Source: JBDNBY01 sp039767595
GTDB taxonomy: Bacteria; Pseudomonadota; Alphaproteobacteria; Rhodobacterales; Rhodobacteraceae
Reading direction: 5' to 3'
DNA length: 13,913 nt
Assembly: GCA_039767595.1 (NCBI GenBank)
Contig: JBDNBY010000144.1
Span: forward strand, 1-13,913
The position numbers and the translations under genes are program-made. The notes beneath the pieces were generated by a model. The model did no database searches and had not been told where the DNA came from. It was given only the letters and a program-made list of their open reading frames with translations. Position 1 is the stretch's first letter; the number at the start of each line of letters is the position of its first letter. This document shows positions 1 to 7,021 of this stretch, one piece after another.

Positions 1-192
1 CGGCGCGCGCCAATAGGTCTTCCAACCCGCGGCAAGGCTAAGCTCAAGCCCTGCGATATGACGACCATCGGCCATCCGCGCCCCAGAGAGGATCCGCGCC
101 TGCACCACGTCTGTATCCATCGCCTGCGCCACATGCGGCAGCGTGGTGAATGGCAAAGACCAGAGTAGGGTGGAGACACAGAGATGTTTCAT
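1..192 (-). CDS. Secreted DsbD N-terminal-like (DsbD-alpha) domain protein, N-terminal fragment
   Basis: The first 64 codons of a minus-strand gene are visible; the rest lies beyond the left edge. The start is the ATG whose complement ends at 192. Residues 1-24 form a Sec signal peptide (MKHLCVSTLLWSLPF, then VAQA just before a likely cleavage). The mature part shows a beta-strand-rich stretch ending AAGWKTYWRAP. That motif is characteristic of the Rhodobacterales family annotated as protein-disulfide reductase DsbD domain-containing protein, which is related to the periplasmic alpha domain of DsbD. The family is presumed to take part in periplasmic thiol-disulfide exchange, but no cysteine of a redox pair is visible in this fragment. 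It is divergent from yqgE, with about 130 bp between the two starts. The family call is from memory of the motif and rests on a short piece. Confidence 0.7.
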   Translation of the reverse strand, partial: MKHLCVSTLLWSLPFTTLPHVAQAMDTDVVQARILSGARMADGRHIAGLELSLAAGWKTYWRAP

Positions 193-326
193 GCCCACAG
201 CCTTAGCAAACACGCCCTATGTGTACAGCAAAAAATGATCACAACTCAGTGATAGGCCGATATGAAACGGTGCTTGCCCTTGGGGCGCAAAGGGGTCATT
301 CTAGGATCAACCATGAGGATAGCCTA

Positions 327-881
327 TTGGACTTAGTTGGAAAATTATTGATCGCCTTGCCGTCGCTGACGGATCCGCGGTTTCATCGTTCGGTGATTTT
401 GATGTGCGATTATTCCCAAGACGGAGCGATGGGCGTGATGCTCAATAAGCCCGCCTCGCAAACAAGCCTGTCTGATTTGTTACGCCAGCTTCAGATTGAT
501 ATGTTCGAAGGGTTTCATGACGAATTGACCTATTTTGGCGGCCCTGTGGAAATGGGGCGAGGCTTCGTCCTGCATGACGACACATGGATTCCTAAAACAG
601 ATCCGGCGCAAATCACGTCAGAGGCGTATCTGACAACCACGCAAGACGTGCTCAAGGCGATTGCCAGAGGACGCGGGCCAGATCGGTTCAAAGTGGCGCT
701 GGGCTATTCCGGCTGGTCGGATGGCCAGCTTGAGGATGAGATCAAAGAGAATGCTTGGATCGTGGCGGACGCCGATGCGCGGCTTTTGTTCGAGGTCGAG
801 GCGGCCGATTTGTGGAGTGAGGCGCTCGCCAGTTTGGGCGTTTCCGTTCAATCGCTCACATCTGACGCAGGGCGCGCCTAG
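327..881 (+). CDS. yqgE: YqgE/AlgH family protein (UPF0301)
   Basis: This is a YqgE/AlgH family protein, a small cytoplasmic alpha/beta protein of unclear biochemical function (named AlgH in Pseudomonas for a link to alginate regulation). Family signatures are GKLLIALPSLTDPRF at the N terminus, DGAMGVMLNKP, YFGGPVEMGRGFVLH, and ALGYSGWSDGQLEDEI near the C terminus. The chosen start is TTG at 327, giving 184 aa, the usual family length. It begins at the conserved (M)DLxGKLLIA and has a purine-rich TGAGGAT site 6 nt upstream. The frame is open back to an ATG at 219, but that ATG has no ribosome binding site and the 36 extra residues look non-homologous. An inverted repeat ATCAC-N6-GTGAT (238-253) lies in the upstream gap and could belong to the shared divergent control region. 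The gene ends 4 bp before the stop of the convergent sua5. Confidence 0.9.
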   Translation: MDLVGKLLIALPSLTDPRFHRSVILMCDYSQDGAMGVMLNKPASQTSLSDLLRQLQIDMFEGFHDELTYFGGPVEMGRGFVLHDDTWIPKTDPAQITSEAYLTTTQDVLKAIARGRGPDRFKVALGYSGWSDGQLEDEIKENAWIVADADARLLFEVEAADLWSEALASLGVSVQSLTSDAGRA

Positions 882-885
882 GGGA

Positions 886-1842
886 TCACGCTGATTTGGG
901 CGCCGCGGCCCGTGTGAGGCGATCATTGAGGGCGCGGCCAATCCCCTCGTCGGGCACTGGCGCAATCGCGATAGCGGCCCCACGCGTCATGGCAAGATCA
1001 TCCGCCCTGCGTAACGTCGCATAGAGCGCGGCGGCCGCCTCATGGGCATCCCCTTGGGCCGAGAGGGTCAACTCGCCGCGATAGGCGCCATATCCAATAT
1101 AGACATCCCCTGCCGCAGGCGCGGTGACGTTGAGCCGAAGCGCGGCATTTGGCGCATAATGCGAGCTTAATTGCCCGGGCGCTGTGGGGCTGTGATCATT
1201 TGATCCGTCGTAATATGTGACGCTGTGGCCTGTGACCTGCGCGATCTGTTCGCCCGTGATCGAACCATGCCGTAGGATGATGCGCTGCACTGGATCATAG
1301 ATCGTGCTTTCAATGCCCACGCGGCACGGGCCATCATCGATCACGGCCTCAATGCGACCAGAGAGTTCCGTCATCACATGATCGGCTGTGGTCGGGCTGA
1401 TCTGACCCGAACGATTGGCCGAAGGGGCCGCAATCGGGCAACCCGCCGCGCGCAAGAGCGCCTGCGCCGAGGCGGTCTGCGGCACGCGCAGCGCAATGGT
1501 CGTATTGCCGGCAAGCACCGCAGGCGCAATCCCGTGATCCGCCGCCAGAGGCAGCACTAATGTCAACGGCCCAGGCCAAAACGCATCTGCAACGGCGCGG
1601 GCCTCATCGCTCCATCGGGCAAAGGTGTGGGTGGCGTCGATGCTTGGAATATGCACGATCAGCGGATTGAACGAGGGGCGCCCTTTGGCTGTGTAAATGC
1701 GTTGGACCGCAGTTTGATCATGGGCATTGGCCCCCAGACCATAGACCGTTTCCGTTCGAAAGGCGACGAGCTGCCCAGCGCACAGCAGATCGCCAGCGGT
1801 AGTGATGTCGTCGTTTGATGCTGAGAAACGGGTGGTCTTCAT
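886..1842 (-). CDS. tsaC: L-threonylcarbamoyladenylate synthase, long Sua5/YwlC type
   Basis: The product condenses L-threonine, bicarbonate and ATP into threonylcarbamoyl-AMP, the precursor for the t6A modification at A37 of ANN-decoding tRNAs (with TsaB/D/E). The start at 1842 gives 318 aa. Residues 1-205 are the YrdC domain, with TETVYGLGANA (30-40), KGRPSFNPL (53-61) and PSANRSGQISPT (140-151) lining the nucleotide and substrate site. A linker with APGQLSSHYAP (221-231) leads to the C-terminal Sua5 domain, so this is the two-domain Sua5 form and not the single-domain TsaC form. The frame is open to another ATG at 1917, but the extra residues are unlike the family and overlap the divergent promoter region. 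It is divergent from the acyl-CoA dehydrogenase gene and convergent with yqgE. The symbol could equally be sua5 or ywlC. Confidence 0.93.
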   Translation of the reverse strand: MKTTRFSASNDDITTAGDLLCAGQLVAFRTETVYGLGANAHDQTAVQRIYTAKGRPSFNPLIVHIPSIDATHTFARWSDEARAVADAFWPGPLTLVLPLAADHGIAPAVLAGNTTIALRVPQTASAQALLRAAGCPIAAPSANRSGQISPTTADHVMTELSGRIEAVIDDGPCRVGIESTIYDPVQRIILRHGSITGEQIAQVTGHSVTYYDGSNDHSPTAPGQLSSHYAPNAALRLNVTAPAAGDVYIGYGAYRGELTLSAQGDAHEAAAALYATLRRADDLAMTRGAAIAIAPVPDEGIGRALNDRLTRAAAPKSA

Positions 1843-1944
1843 AGGGCTTGACGCTAGGTTGATGTTGCAGGGACAGGCGCAATCGCTAGAGTGTGCACCA
1901 AAGTAAGTTCGATCCATACGAGAGTTTTATTCAAGAGGAAACCC

Positions 1945-3645
1945 ATGCCATACACCGAGACATCGCAGGAAAGCCTTTTTATTTTAGAGCATATCGTTCC
2001 ATTTGAGCGTGTGCAATCACAGCCGCGCTTTGAAGAAGCCAGCTCTGATATGGTGGCTGCGGTTTTGACCGAGGCAGGCCGCATGTGCCAAGAGGTGCTG
2101 GCCCCTTTGCAGCGCAACGGAGATACGGATCCCGCGCATCTGGAAAACGGTGTCGTGCGCACGTCCAAGGGGTATGATACTGGTTACCGTGCGATTGCCG
2201 ATGGCGGCTGGGTCGGCACCTCTGCGGATCCCGAATATGGGGGGATGGGCCTGCCGATGGCGGTGACAACGGCGGTCAATGAAATGATGGGGGCGGCGTG
2301 TTTGTCGCTGCAACTCAAGCCTTTGCTCAGTCAAGGGCAAATTGAGGCGCTTGAGCATCACGCAGATGACGCGATGAAGGCGACGTACCTGCCCAAGCTG
2401 ATCAGCGGTGAATGGTCTGGCACGATGAACCTTACTGAACCCCAAGCGGGCAGTGATGTCGGTGCCCTGACCACAAAGGCCGAACCGCGCGGCGATGGCA
2501 GCTATGCGATCACGGGGCAGAAAATCTATATTTCGTGGGGCGATAGTGATTTGGTCGAGAATGTGTGCCACCTTGTGTTGGCACGCCTCCCTGATGGCGC
2601 GGCGGGCACAAAGGGCATTAGCCTCTTTATGGTGCCCAAATACATTCCCAACGCAGACGGCACATTGGGTGCGGCCAATGATCTGCGTGTCGTGAGCCTA
2701 GAGCATAAGATGGGCCTCCATGGCTCGCCCACATGTGTGATGGAATTCTCAGGCGCCACAGGCTGGTTGGTCGGTGCGCCGCATACTGGCATGAAAGCGA
2801 TGTTCACAATGATGAACAACGCACGGCTTGGCGTGGGCGGCCAAGGGATTGGTGCCGCCGAAGCTGCGTATCAACAGGCGCTTGCCTATGCCACAGATCG
2901 CAAGCAAGGGCCCACACCCCAAACGGATGTGCCGGGCATCGTTGCGCATGCCGATGTGCGCCGCATGCTGATGACGATGAAGGCTGATCTCTTTGCTGCG
3001 CGCGCGATTTGTTACGATTGCGCCGTGTCCATCGACATGCAAACCGCCACGAGCGATCCCGCATGGGCGGCGCGCGCGGCCCTTTTGACGCCGCTTGCCA
3101 AGGCGTTTGGCACCGATGTGGGCATGATGGTATCCGAAACAGGTGTTCAGATCCACGGCGGCATTGGCTTTATCGAAGAAACAGGCGCCGCGCAATATTA
3201 TCGCGATGTGCGCGTCACCGCCATCTATGAGGGCACCAATGGCATCCAAGCGATGGATTTGGTCGGACGAAAAATGATGGACGGCGGTCAAGCGATCAAG
3301 GCGCTTTTGGATGAAATCTCGGCCACAGTCACGCAGGCCAATGAGAGCGAGACAGAATTGGCCACGATCCTATGGCAAGCGGTCAAGCAACTCTCAGAGG
3401 CCTCCGACTGGATGTTGGCACAGCAAAACATGCATGATCGTTTCGCAGGCGGCGCGCCTTACTTGCGGGCCTTTGCGCGGGCGCTGGGCGGGCATTACCA
3501 TTTGCGCGCGGCGATGGCAGATCCTGTGCGCCGTCCCTTGGCGCGGTTCTATATTCTCGCACTGCTGCCGGAAATCACCGGACTTGTGGCGCAGGCGCAA
3601 TTGGGGGCAGAGCCGCTTTATGATCTGGCTGTTGACGCTCTATGA
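1945..3645 (+). CDS. Acyl-CoA dehydrogenase, DmdC-like (long ACAD family)
   Basis: This is a FAD-dependent acyl-CoA dehydrogenase of 566 aa, longer than the ~380-aa classical ACADs and matching the ~590-aa DmdC-type family (3-methylmercaptopropionyl-CoA dehydrogenase and relatives). Domains are an N-terminal extension (about 1-35), a helical N domain, a beta middle domain with MNLTEPQAGSDVGAL (161-175), a C-terminal helical domain, and an extra C-terminal domain after about 440. The catalytic base is expected at Glu429 in YEGTNGIQ (428-435), preceded by GVQIHGGIGF. The start at 1945 has a strong AGAGGAA site 6 nt upstream. Electrons would go to ETF and then ETF-QO, which is encoded at the right of this window. 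The stop overlaps the MBL hydrolase start by 4 bp. Whether the substrate is MMPA-CoA (DMSP demethylation) or another acyl-CoA cannot be told: roseobacters carry several paralogs and no dmdB or dmdD is present here. Confidence 0.92.
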   Translation: MPYTETSQESLFILEHIVPFERVQSQPRFEEASSDMVAAVLTEAGRMCQEVLAPLQRNGDTDPAHLENGVVRTSKGYDTGYRAIADGGWVGTSADPEYGGMGLPMAVTTAVNEMMGAACLSLQLKPLLSQGQIEALEHHADDAMKATYLPKLISGEWSGTMNLTEPQAGSDVGALTTKAEPRGDGSYAITGQKIYISWGDSDLVENVCHLVLARLPDGAAGTKGISLFMVPKYIPNADGTLGAANDLRVVSLEHKMGLHGSPTCVMEFSGATGWLVGAPHTGMKAMFTMMNNARLGVGGQGIGAAEAAYQQALAYATDRKQGPTPQTDVPGIVAHADVRRMLMTMKADLFAARAICYDCAVSIDMQTATSDPAWAARAALLTPLAKAFGTDVGMMVSETGVQIHGGIGFIEETGAAQYYRDVRVTAIYEGTNGIQAMDLVGRKMMDGGQAIKALLDEISATVTQANESETELATILWQAVKQLSEASDWMLAQQNMHDRFAGGAPYLRAFARALGGHYHLRAAMADPVRRPLARFYILALLPEITGLVAQAQLGAEPLYDLAVDAL

Positions 3646-4676
3646 CACAGCCGATCCGCACGCCGTTTGAGACGCCGCCGCGCGAGGGCGAGGCGCTTGA
3701 AATTGCCCCGGGCGTGCTGTGGATGCGGCTTCCGTTGCCGATGGCCCTTGATCATGTGAATGTCTATGCCCTTGCGGATGATGATGGCTGGACCTTGATT
3801 GATACGGGGTTTTATTCGAAACGCGGTGTGCGTTTGTGGCAGACGCTTTTGGATGGCCCACTCGCACGGCGCCCAGTGCGCCGCGTATTGGTCACGCACC
3901 ATCACCCCGATCATATCGGCATGGCAGGTTGGTTCCAGACCGAGCATAACGCAGAGCTGTTGACATCGCGCACAGCGTGGCTCTTGGCGCGGATGCTATG
4001 GCTGGACGAGCAAGAGGTGCCTAATGCCGAAACGCTGCGGCATTGGCGCCGCGCGGGGATGGACGCCGATGTGCTGCGCGATCGCCAATCGTCGCGCCCG
4101 TTTAACTTTGCCGATTGCGTGTACCCGATGCCGCTGGGCTATACCTGTATCAGTGATGGGCAGAGTATACGCCTTGGTGGCCGTGAGTGGGACGTGCATT
4201 TTGGCGGCGGCCATGCCCCAGATCACATAACACTGTGGAGCCGCTCGGACGATCTTGTCATCGCGGGGGATCAGATCATCGCTTCGATTTCCTCCAATAT
4301 CGGGGTTTATGCCACAGAGCCAGATGCGGACCCGCTGGGCGATTGGTTGCACAGTTGCGAGCGGTTCAAAGCTTTGGCCCAAGAGCGGCACTTTGTTCTT
4401 GCCGGGCACAAATTGCCATTCACGGGGATGCCGGCGCGGCTTGATCAATTGATTGAGAATCATCATTCAGCGCTGGATCGTTTGCATGGTGCGTTGATCC
4501 ACCCGCTTAGCGCGGGGGAGGTGCTAGAAGTGCTCTTCAAACGCACCTTAAGCGCGGGGGAATATGGCCTCGGTCTGGTCGAAGCGATCGCGCATTTAAA
4601 CCATTTATACACCACAGGCCGCGCCACGCGCAGTGATGATGCCGATGGGGTGCGCCGTTTTGTTGCAGTGCAATAA
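3642..4676 (+). CDS. MBL-fold metallo-hydrolase
   Basis: This is a 344-aa metallo-beta-lactamase superfamily hydrolase with a complete dinuclear metal site. THHHPDH supplies His86, His88, Asp90 and His91, followed by His191 in GGGHAPDH, Asp210 in AGDQII and His256 in AGHKLPF. Residues 20-60 (VLWMRLPLPMALDHVNVYAL, then TLIDTG) are the typical first beta sheet. The C-terminal ~80 residues form a helical extension, as in glyoxalase II-like and thioesterase-like members. It starts inside the stop codon of the acyl-CoA dehydrogenase (ATGA overlap), so the two are translationally coupled. I infer that it acts on the same acyl-thioester pathway, perhaps as a thioesterase; the substrate is not established. 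A short motif LSAGE occurs twice, around residues 287 and 303. Confidence 0.9.
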   Translation: MTQPIRTPFETPPREGEALEIAPGVLWMRLPLPMALDHVNVYALADDDGWTLIDTGFYSKRGVRLWQTLLDGPLARRPVRRVLVTHHHPDHIGMAGWFQTEHNAELLTSRTAWLLARMLWLDEQEVPNAETLRHWRRAGMDADVLRDRQSSRPFNFADCVYPMPLGYTCISDGQSIRLGGREWDVHFGGGHAPDHITLWSRSDDLVIAGDQIIASISSNIGVYATEPDADPLGDWLHSCERFKALAQERHFVLAGHKLPFTGMPARLDQLIENHHSALDRLHGALIHPLSAGEVLEVLFKRTLSAGEYGLGLVEAIAHLNHLYTTGRATRSDDADGVRRFVAVQ

Positions 4677-4685
4677 AATTGCACT
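4667..4685. other. Perfect hairpin overlapping the MBL hydrolase stop codon
   Basis: AGTGCAAT (4667-4674), a 3-nt AAA loop and ATTGCACT (4678-4685) form an 8-bp perfect stem. The TAA stop codon (4674-4676) sits at the loop. No T-run follows, so it is not a canonical intrinsic terminator. It could be an mRNA 3'-end stabiliser or processing site between the acyl-CoA dehydrogenase/MBL pair and the cytochrome oxidase subunit gene. What is seen is only the inverted repeat; function is inferred. Confidence 0.4.
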
Positions 4686-4709
4686 CTGCCTCGTGACAGG
4701 GCATATCAT
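4679..4709 (+). promoter_or_regulatory. Weak candidate sigma-70 promoter for cytochrome oxidase subunit IV gene
   Basis: TTGCAC (4679-4684) as -35 and TATCAT (4704-4709) as -10 are separated by 19 bp, about 40 bp upstream of the start codon at 4749. The -10 lies in a short tandem CATATCATATC. The spacing is longer than ideal and the -35 overlaps the hairpin at 4667-4685, so this is tentative. Confidence 0.25.
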
Positions 4710-4748
4710 ATCGGGTAACAAGAGCGAAATTCACGAATGGAGGACAGC

Positions 4749-4883
4749 ATGGCTGAGCACAAGCACGGGTCAATGGACATCACAGAACAAGAGAAAACGT
4801 TCGAAAATTTCATCAAATATACGATCCGTTCGACGATGGTGATCATCGGTGCGGTGATTTTCCTCGCGATCTTTAACTCCTAA
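4749..4883 (+). CDS. aa3-type cytochrome c oxidase subunit IV
   Basis: This 44-aa single-pass inner-membrane protein belongs to the bacterial aa3-type oxidase subunit IV family (Pfam COX4_pro_2). It opens MAEHKHGSMDITEQEKTF, and the hydrophobic segment from about residue 29 to 42 (TMVIIGAVIFLAIF) is the membrane helix. The N-terminal soluble part with GSMDI followed by FxxFIK is typical. In Paracoccus and Rhodobacter this subunit packs against the catalytic core of the proton-pumping aa3 oxidase and is not essential for activity. The ATG is preceded by GGAGGA with 4 nt spacing, a strong ribosome binding site. The main oxidase subunits are not in this window, which is usual because this gene often sits apart. 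Six bases separate it from the lipoprotein gene downstream. Confidence 0.92.
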   Translation: MAEHKHGSMDITEQEKTFENFIKYTIRSTMVIIGAVIFLAIFNS

Positions 4884-4889
4884 GTTAGG

Positions 4890-5498
4890 ATGCGACGTCT
4901 TTGGGGGATGATCGCGAGCGCTGTGATGGCGCTCAGCGTGCTCTCGGCATGCTCTGAGGTGGTCTATGCCCCTGACGAAGACGTCGCTGCTGTGCGCTAT
5001 CAGCATGACGGCCCGCCGGCCCTCGCGCTGATCACAACGGTAAACAAACGCACGGGCGACGGCGCACATAGCGCGCTGGTCGTCAATGTGCCCCAAGAGC
5101 GGGTGTTATTTGACCCCTCTGGCCTTGTGGATCCCGGCTTGGTCGAACGGCACGATGTTCTCTTTGGCATTACGCCGCAGGCCGCCGATCAATATGTGCG
5201 CGTCCACACTGGCGAGCGGCACTACACAATCGTTCAGCATTTGCCGGTACGCCAAGATCAAGCACAATCTGCCTATGACAAAGTGCTGGCCAATGGCCCT
5301 GCACTGCCGGCCACCTGTGCGCGGACGATCTCATCTATTTTGCGCGACATCGATGGATTTGAATATCTACCCTCGACATGGTATCCTGTGACACTAGCTG
5401 ATGCCTTCGCGCAGCTCGACGGGGTTGAGCAGATCGACGTGCAGCACACCAATGATGCCTCTGAATCGCAGGCGTTGATTGCACTGATGTCCAAATAA
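4890..5498 (+). CDS. Conserved hypothetical lipoprotein, possible permuted papain-like fold
   Basis: This is a 202-aa protein with a lipoprotein signal peptide: MRRLW, a hydrophobic core, and lipobox LSAC with Cys21 as the lipidation site. This supports the start at 4890 even though its ribosome binding site is weak. The mature part contains ALALITTVNKRTGDGAHSALVVN (about 45-66, with His60), RVLFDPSG (71-78), and ALPATCARTISSIL (138-151, with Cys143). I recall similar unnamed proteins in Rhodobacterales. The His-then-Cys order, with a strand after the His and a helix after the Cys, resembles permuted NlpC/P60 (YiiX/YaeF-type) amidases or peptidases. This is an inference from motif layout, not a proven homology. 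The gene follows the oxidase subunit IV by 6 nt and is probably cotranscribed with it; fdhD begins 57 nt later. The protein is expected to be anchored on the periplasmic side of a membrane. Confidence 0.8.
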   Translation: MRRLWGMIASAVMALSVLSACSEVVYAPDEDVAAVRYQHDGPPALALITTVNKRTGDGAHSALVVNVPQERVLFDPSGLVDPGLVERHDVLFGITPQAADQYVRVHTGERHYTIVQHLPVRQDQAQSAYDKVLANGPALPATCARTISSILRDIDGFEYLPSTWYPVTLADAFAQLDGVEQIDVQHTNDASESQALIALMSK

Positions 5499-5555
5499 AA
5501 GAGCGCCGCGCGCTTGCATCTGCCCCGCATTGCCGCCTTAATACAGGATCAGCAG

Positions 5556-6401
5556 ATGGGAGACATGCAGATGCCCAAAGACCAAGATCATCGCTATATC
5601 ATCGCCCCTCAAACCGTGTGCGCCGGCCTCGCCCGCGCTGTGACCGCCCGCAATCATTTGGGCGAAAACGAAGAGATCAATGTCATCGAAGAGCATCCTT
5701 TGACGATCTACCTCAACTCCCAAGAGATCGTCACGGCGATGACCATCCGTGATTATCCCGAATATCTGGCCCTTGGGTTTTTGCGCAATCAAAACATGCT
5801 GCGCCCTGCCGACGTGGTGACCGATGTAGAGTATGACGAAGATCTCGGCGTTGTCGTCGTGCGCACGGCCCATGAAACCAACCACGAGGAAAAGCTAAAG
5901 AAGAAAACGCGCACCTCGGGCTGTGCCGTGGGGACTGTGTTTGGCGATATGATGGAGGGGATTGAAACGCTGCAATTGCCGCAAAATCCAATTCGCACCA
6001 GCTGGCTCTATCGGTTGTCTCATATCATCAATCAAACGCCCAGTTTGTATCTGGAGGCCGGTGCGATTCACGGCACAGTGCTGTGCCATGAAGATCGCCC
6101 TCTTGTCTACATGGAGGATGTCGGTCGCCACAATGCCGTGGATAAAGTCGCCGGCTGGATGCTACGCCAAGATGAGGCGGGCGCGGATAAAATCCTCTAT
6201 ACCACAGGGCGATTGACCTCGGAAATGGTGATCAAATGTGCGGCGATGGGCATTCCCACGTTGGTCTCGCGATCGGGCTTTACGGCTTGGGGTGTGGATA
6301 TCGCCAATCAAGTGGGGATGACATTGATTGGGCGCATGCGCGGCAAGCGGTTCCAATGCCTGTCCGGCAACGCCAATATTCAATATGACGAGGCGCTATG
6401 A
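5556..6401 (+). CDS. fdhD: FdhD sulfurtransferase for formate dehydrogenase / Moco sulfuration
   Basis: FdhD binds bis-MGD cofactor and transfers sulfur from a cysteine desulfurase to the molybdenum centre before insertion into formate dehydrogenase. The 281-aa product carries EEHPLTIYLN (45-54), TSGCAVGTVFGD (120-131), VYMEDVGRHNAVDKV and YTTGRLTSEMVIKCA, all typical of the family. Only the first Cys (Cys123) of the E. coli CxxC pair is present; the second position is Gly126. The start is chosen at ATG 5556, with AGGA 8 nt upstream. ATG 5571 (GGGAG 8 nt upstream) is an alternative, and the frame is open back to a TTG at 5514. Its stop overlaps the mobA start by 4 bp, making it the first gene of the molybdenum-cofactor block. 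No formate dehydrogenase subunit is in the window. Confidence 0.95.
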   Translation: MGDMQMPKDQDHRYIIAPQTVCAGLARAVTARNHLGENEEINVIEEHPLTIYLNSQEIVTAMTIRDYPEYLALGFLRNQNMLRPADVVTDVEYDEDLGVVVVRTAHETNHEEKLKKKTRTSGCAVGTVFGDMMEGIETLQLPQNPIRTSWLYRLSHIINQTPSLYLEAGAIHGTVLCHEDRPLVYMEDVGRHNAVDKVAGWMLRQDEAGADKILYTTGRLTSEMVIKCAAMGIPTLVSRSGFTAWGVDIANQVGMTLIGRMRGKRFQCLSGNANIQYDEAL

Positions 6402-7021
6402 AACAGCCAATCGGTGTAATCCTCGCAGGCGGTCTCGCACGCCGGATGGGCGGGGGCGACAAAGGGCGCCTTGATCTGGGCGGCCAATCTATTTTGGATC
6501 ATGTCATTGCGCGTCTGGCGCCGCAGGTGGATCATGTGGTGATCAATGCCAATGGCGATCAGGCTCGATTTGAGGATTTAAATCTACCCGTGATTGCAGA
6601 TAGTGTCGCCGATTATCCGGGGCCCCTAGCAGGTGTTTTGGCGGGGCTTGATTGGGCCGCAGAAGTCGGCGCAGATGCCATTGTCACCGCCGCCGCTGAT
6701 ACCCCGTTTTTCCCAAGTGATTTAGTACCGCAGCTGATGTCGGCCGCCGCTGGGATGCCCCATCCGCTGGCCTTAGCCGCCACGCACGATCCGCACAGGG
6801 ACAGGCTGCTGCGCCATCCCACCTTTGGCCTGTGGCCCGTCGCGTTGCGAGAGGATCTGCGAACGGCGCTACGCCAAGGCGTGCGCAAAGTCGTGCTCTG
6901 GACGGATCAGCACAATGCACAATCCGCGCAGTTTCCCGCCGAGCCTGATCCGTTTTTCAACGTCAACACGCCCGAGGATTTACAGCGCGCGCGAACATTA
7001 TACGAGGGGATGTCATGCTAG
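6398..7021 (+). CDS. mobA: Molybdenum cofactor guanylyltransferase MobA
   Basis: MobA transfers GMP from GTP to Mo-molybdopterin to give the guanine dinucleotide cofactor. The 207-aa product opens with the nucleotidyltransferase signature GVILAGGLARRMGGGDKG (6-23), the GTP-binding loop. It then has LPVIADSVADYPGPLAGVLAG in the middle and AAADTPFF, whose Asp is the expected Mg2+ ligand. The C-terminal FFNVNTPEDL motif is typical of MobA. It overlaps fdhD by 4 bp and mobB by 7 bp, so the three are almost certainly translated from one message. Length and motifs are normal for the family. Confidence 0.96.
   Translation: MKQPIGVILAGGLARRMGGGDKGRLDLGGQSILDHVIARLAPQVDHVVINANGDQARFEDLNLPVIADSVADYPGPLAGVLAGLDWAAEVGADAIVTAAADTPFFPSDLVPQLMSAAAGMPHPLALAATHDPHRDRLLRHPTFGLWPVALREDLRTALRQGVRKVVLWTDQHNAQSAQFPAEPDPFFNVNTPEDLQRARTLYEGMSC

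Noticed and set aside
219..326. N-terminal extension of YqgE or a separate leader peptide
   Set aside because: No ribosome binding site at ATG 219 and no similarity to the family; a TTG start with a good site lies at 327.
2749..3291. Long antisense open frame (180 codons) inside the acyl-CoA dehydrogenase gene
   Set aside because: It is explained by codon bias of the sense gene; its protein has no recognisable domain and there is no ribosome binding site.
4504..4560. Repeated AGCGCGGGGGA encoding LSAGE twice in the MBL hydrolase
   Set aside because: Only two short copies in a coding region at natural turn motifs; no sign of a mobile or structural repeat.
5499..5515. GC-rich imperfect inverted repeat between the lipoprotein gene and fdhD
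   Set aside because: The arms contain a mismatch and leave almost no loop, with no T-run; not supportable as a terminator.
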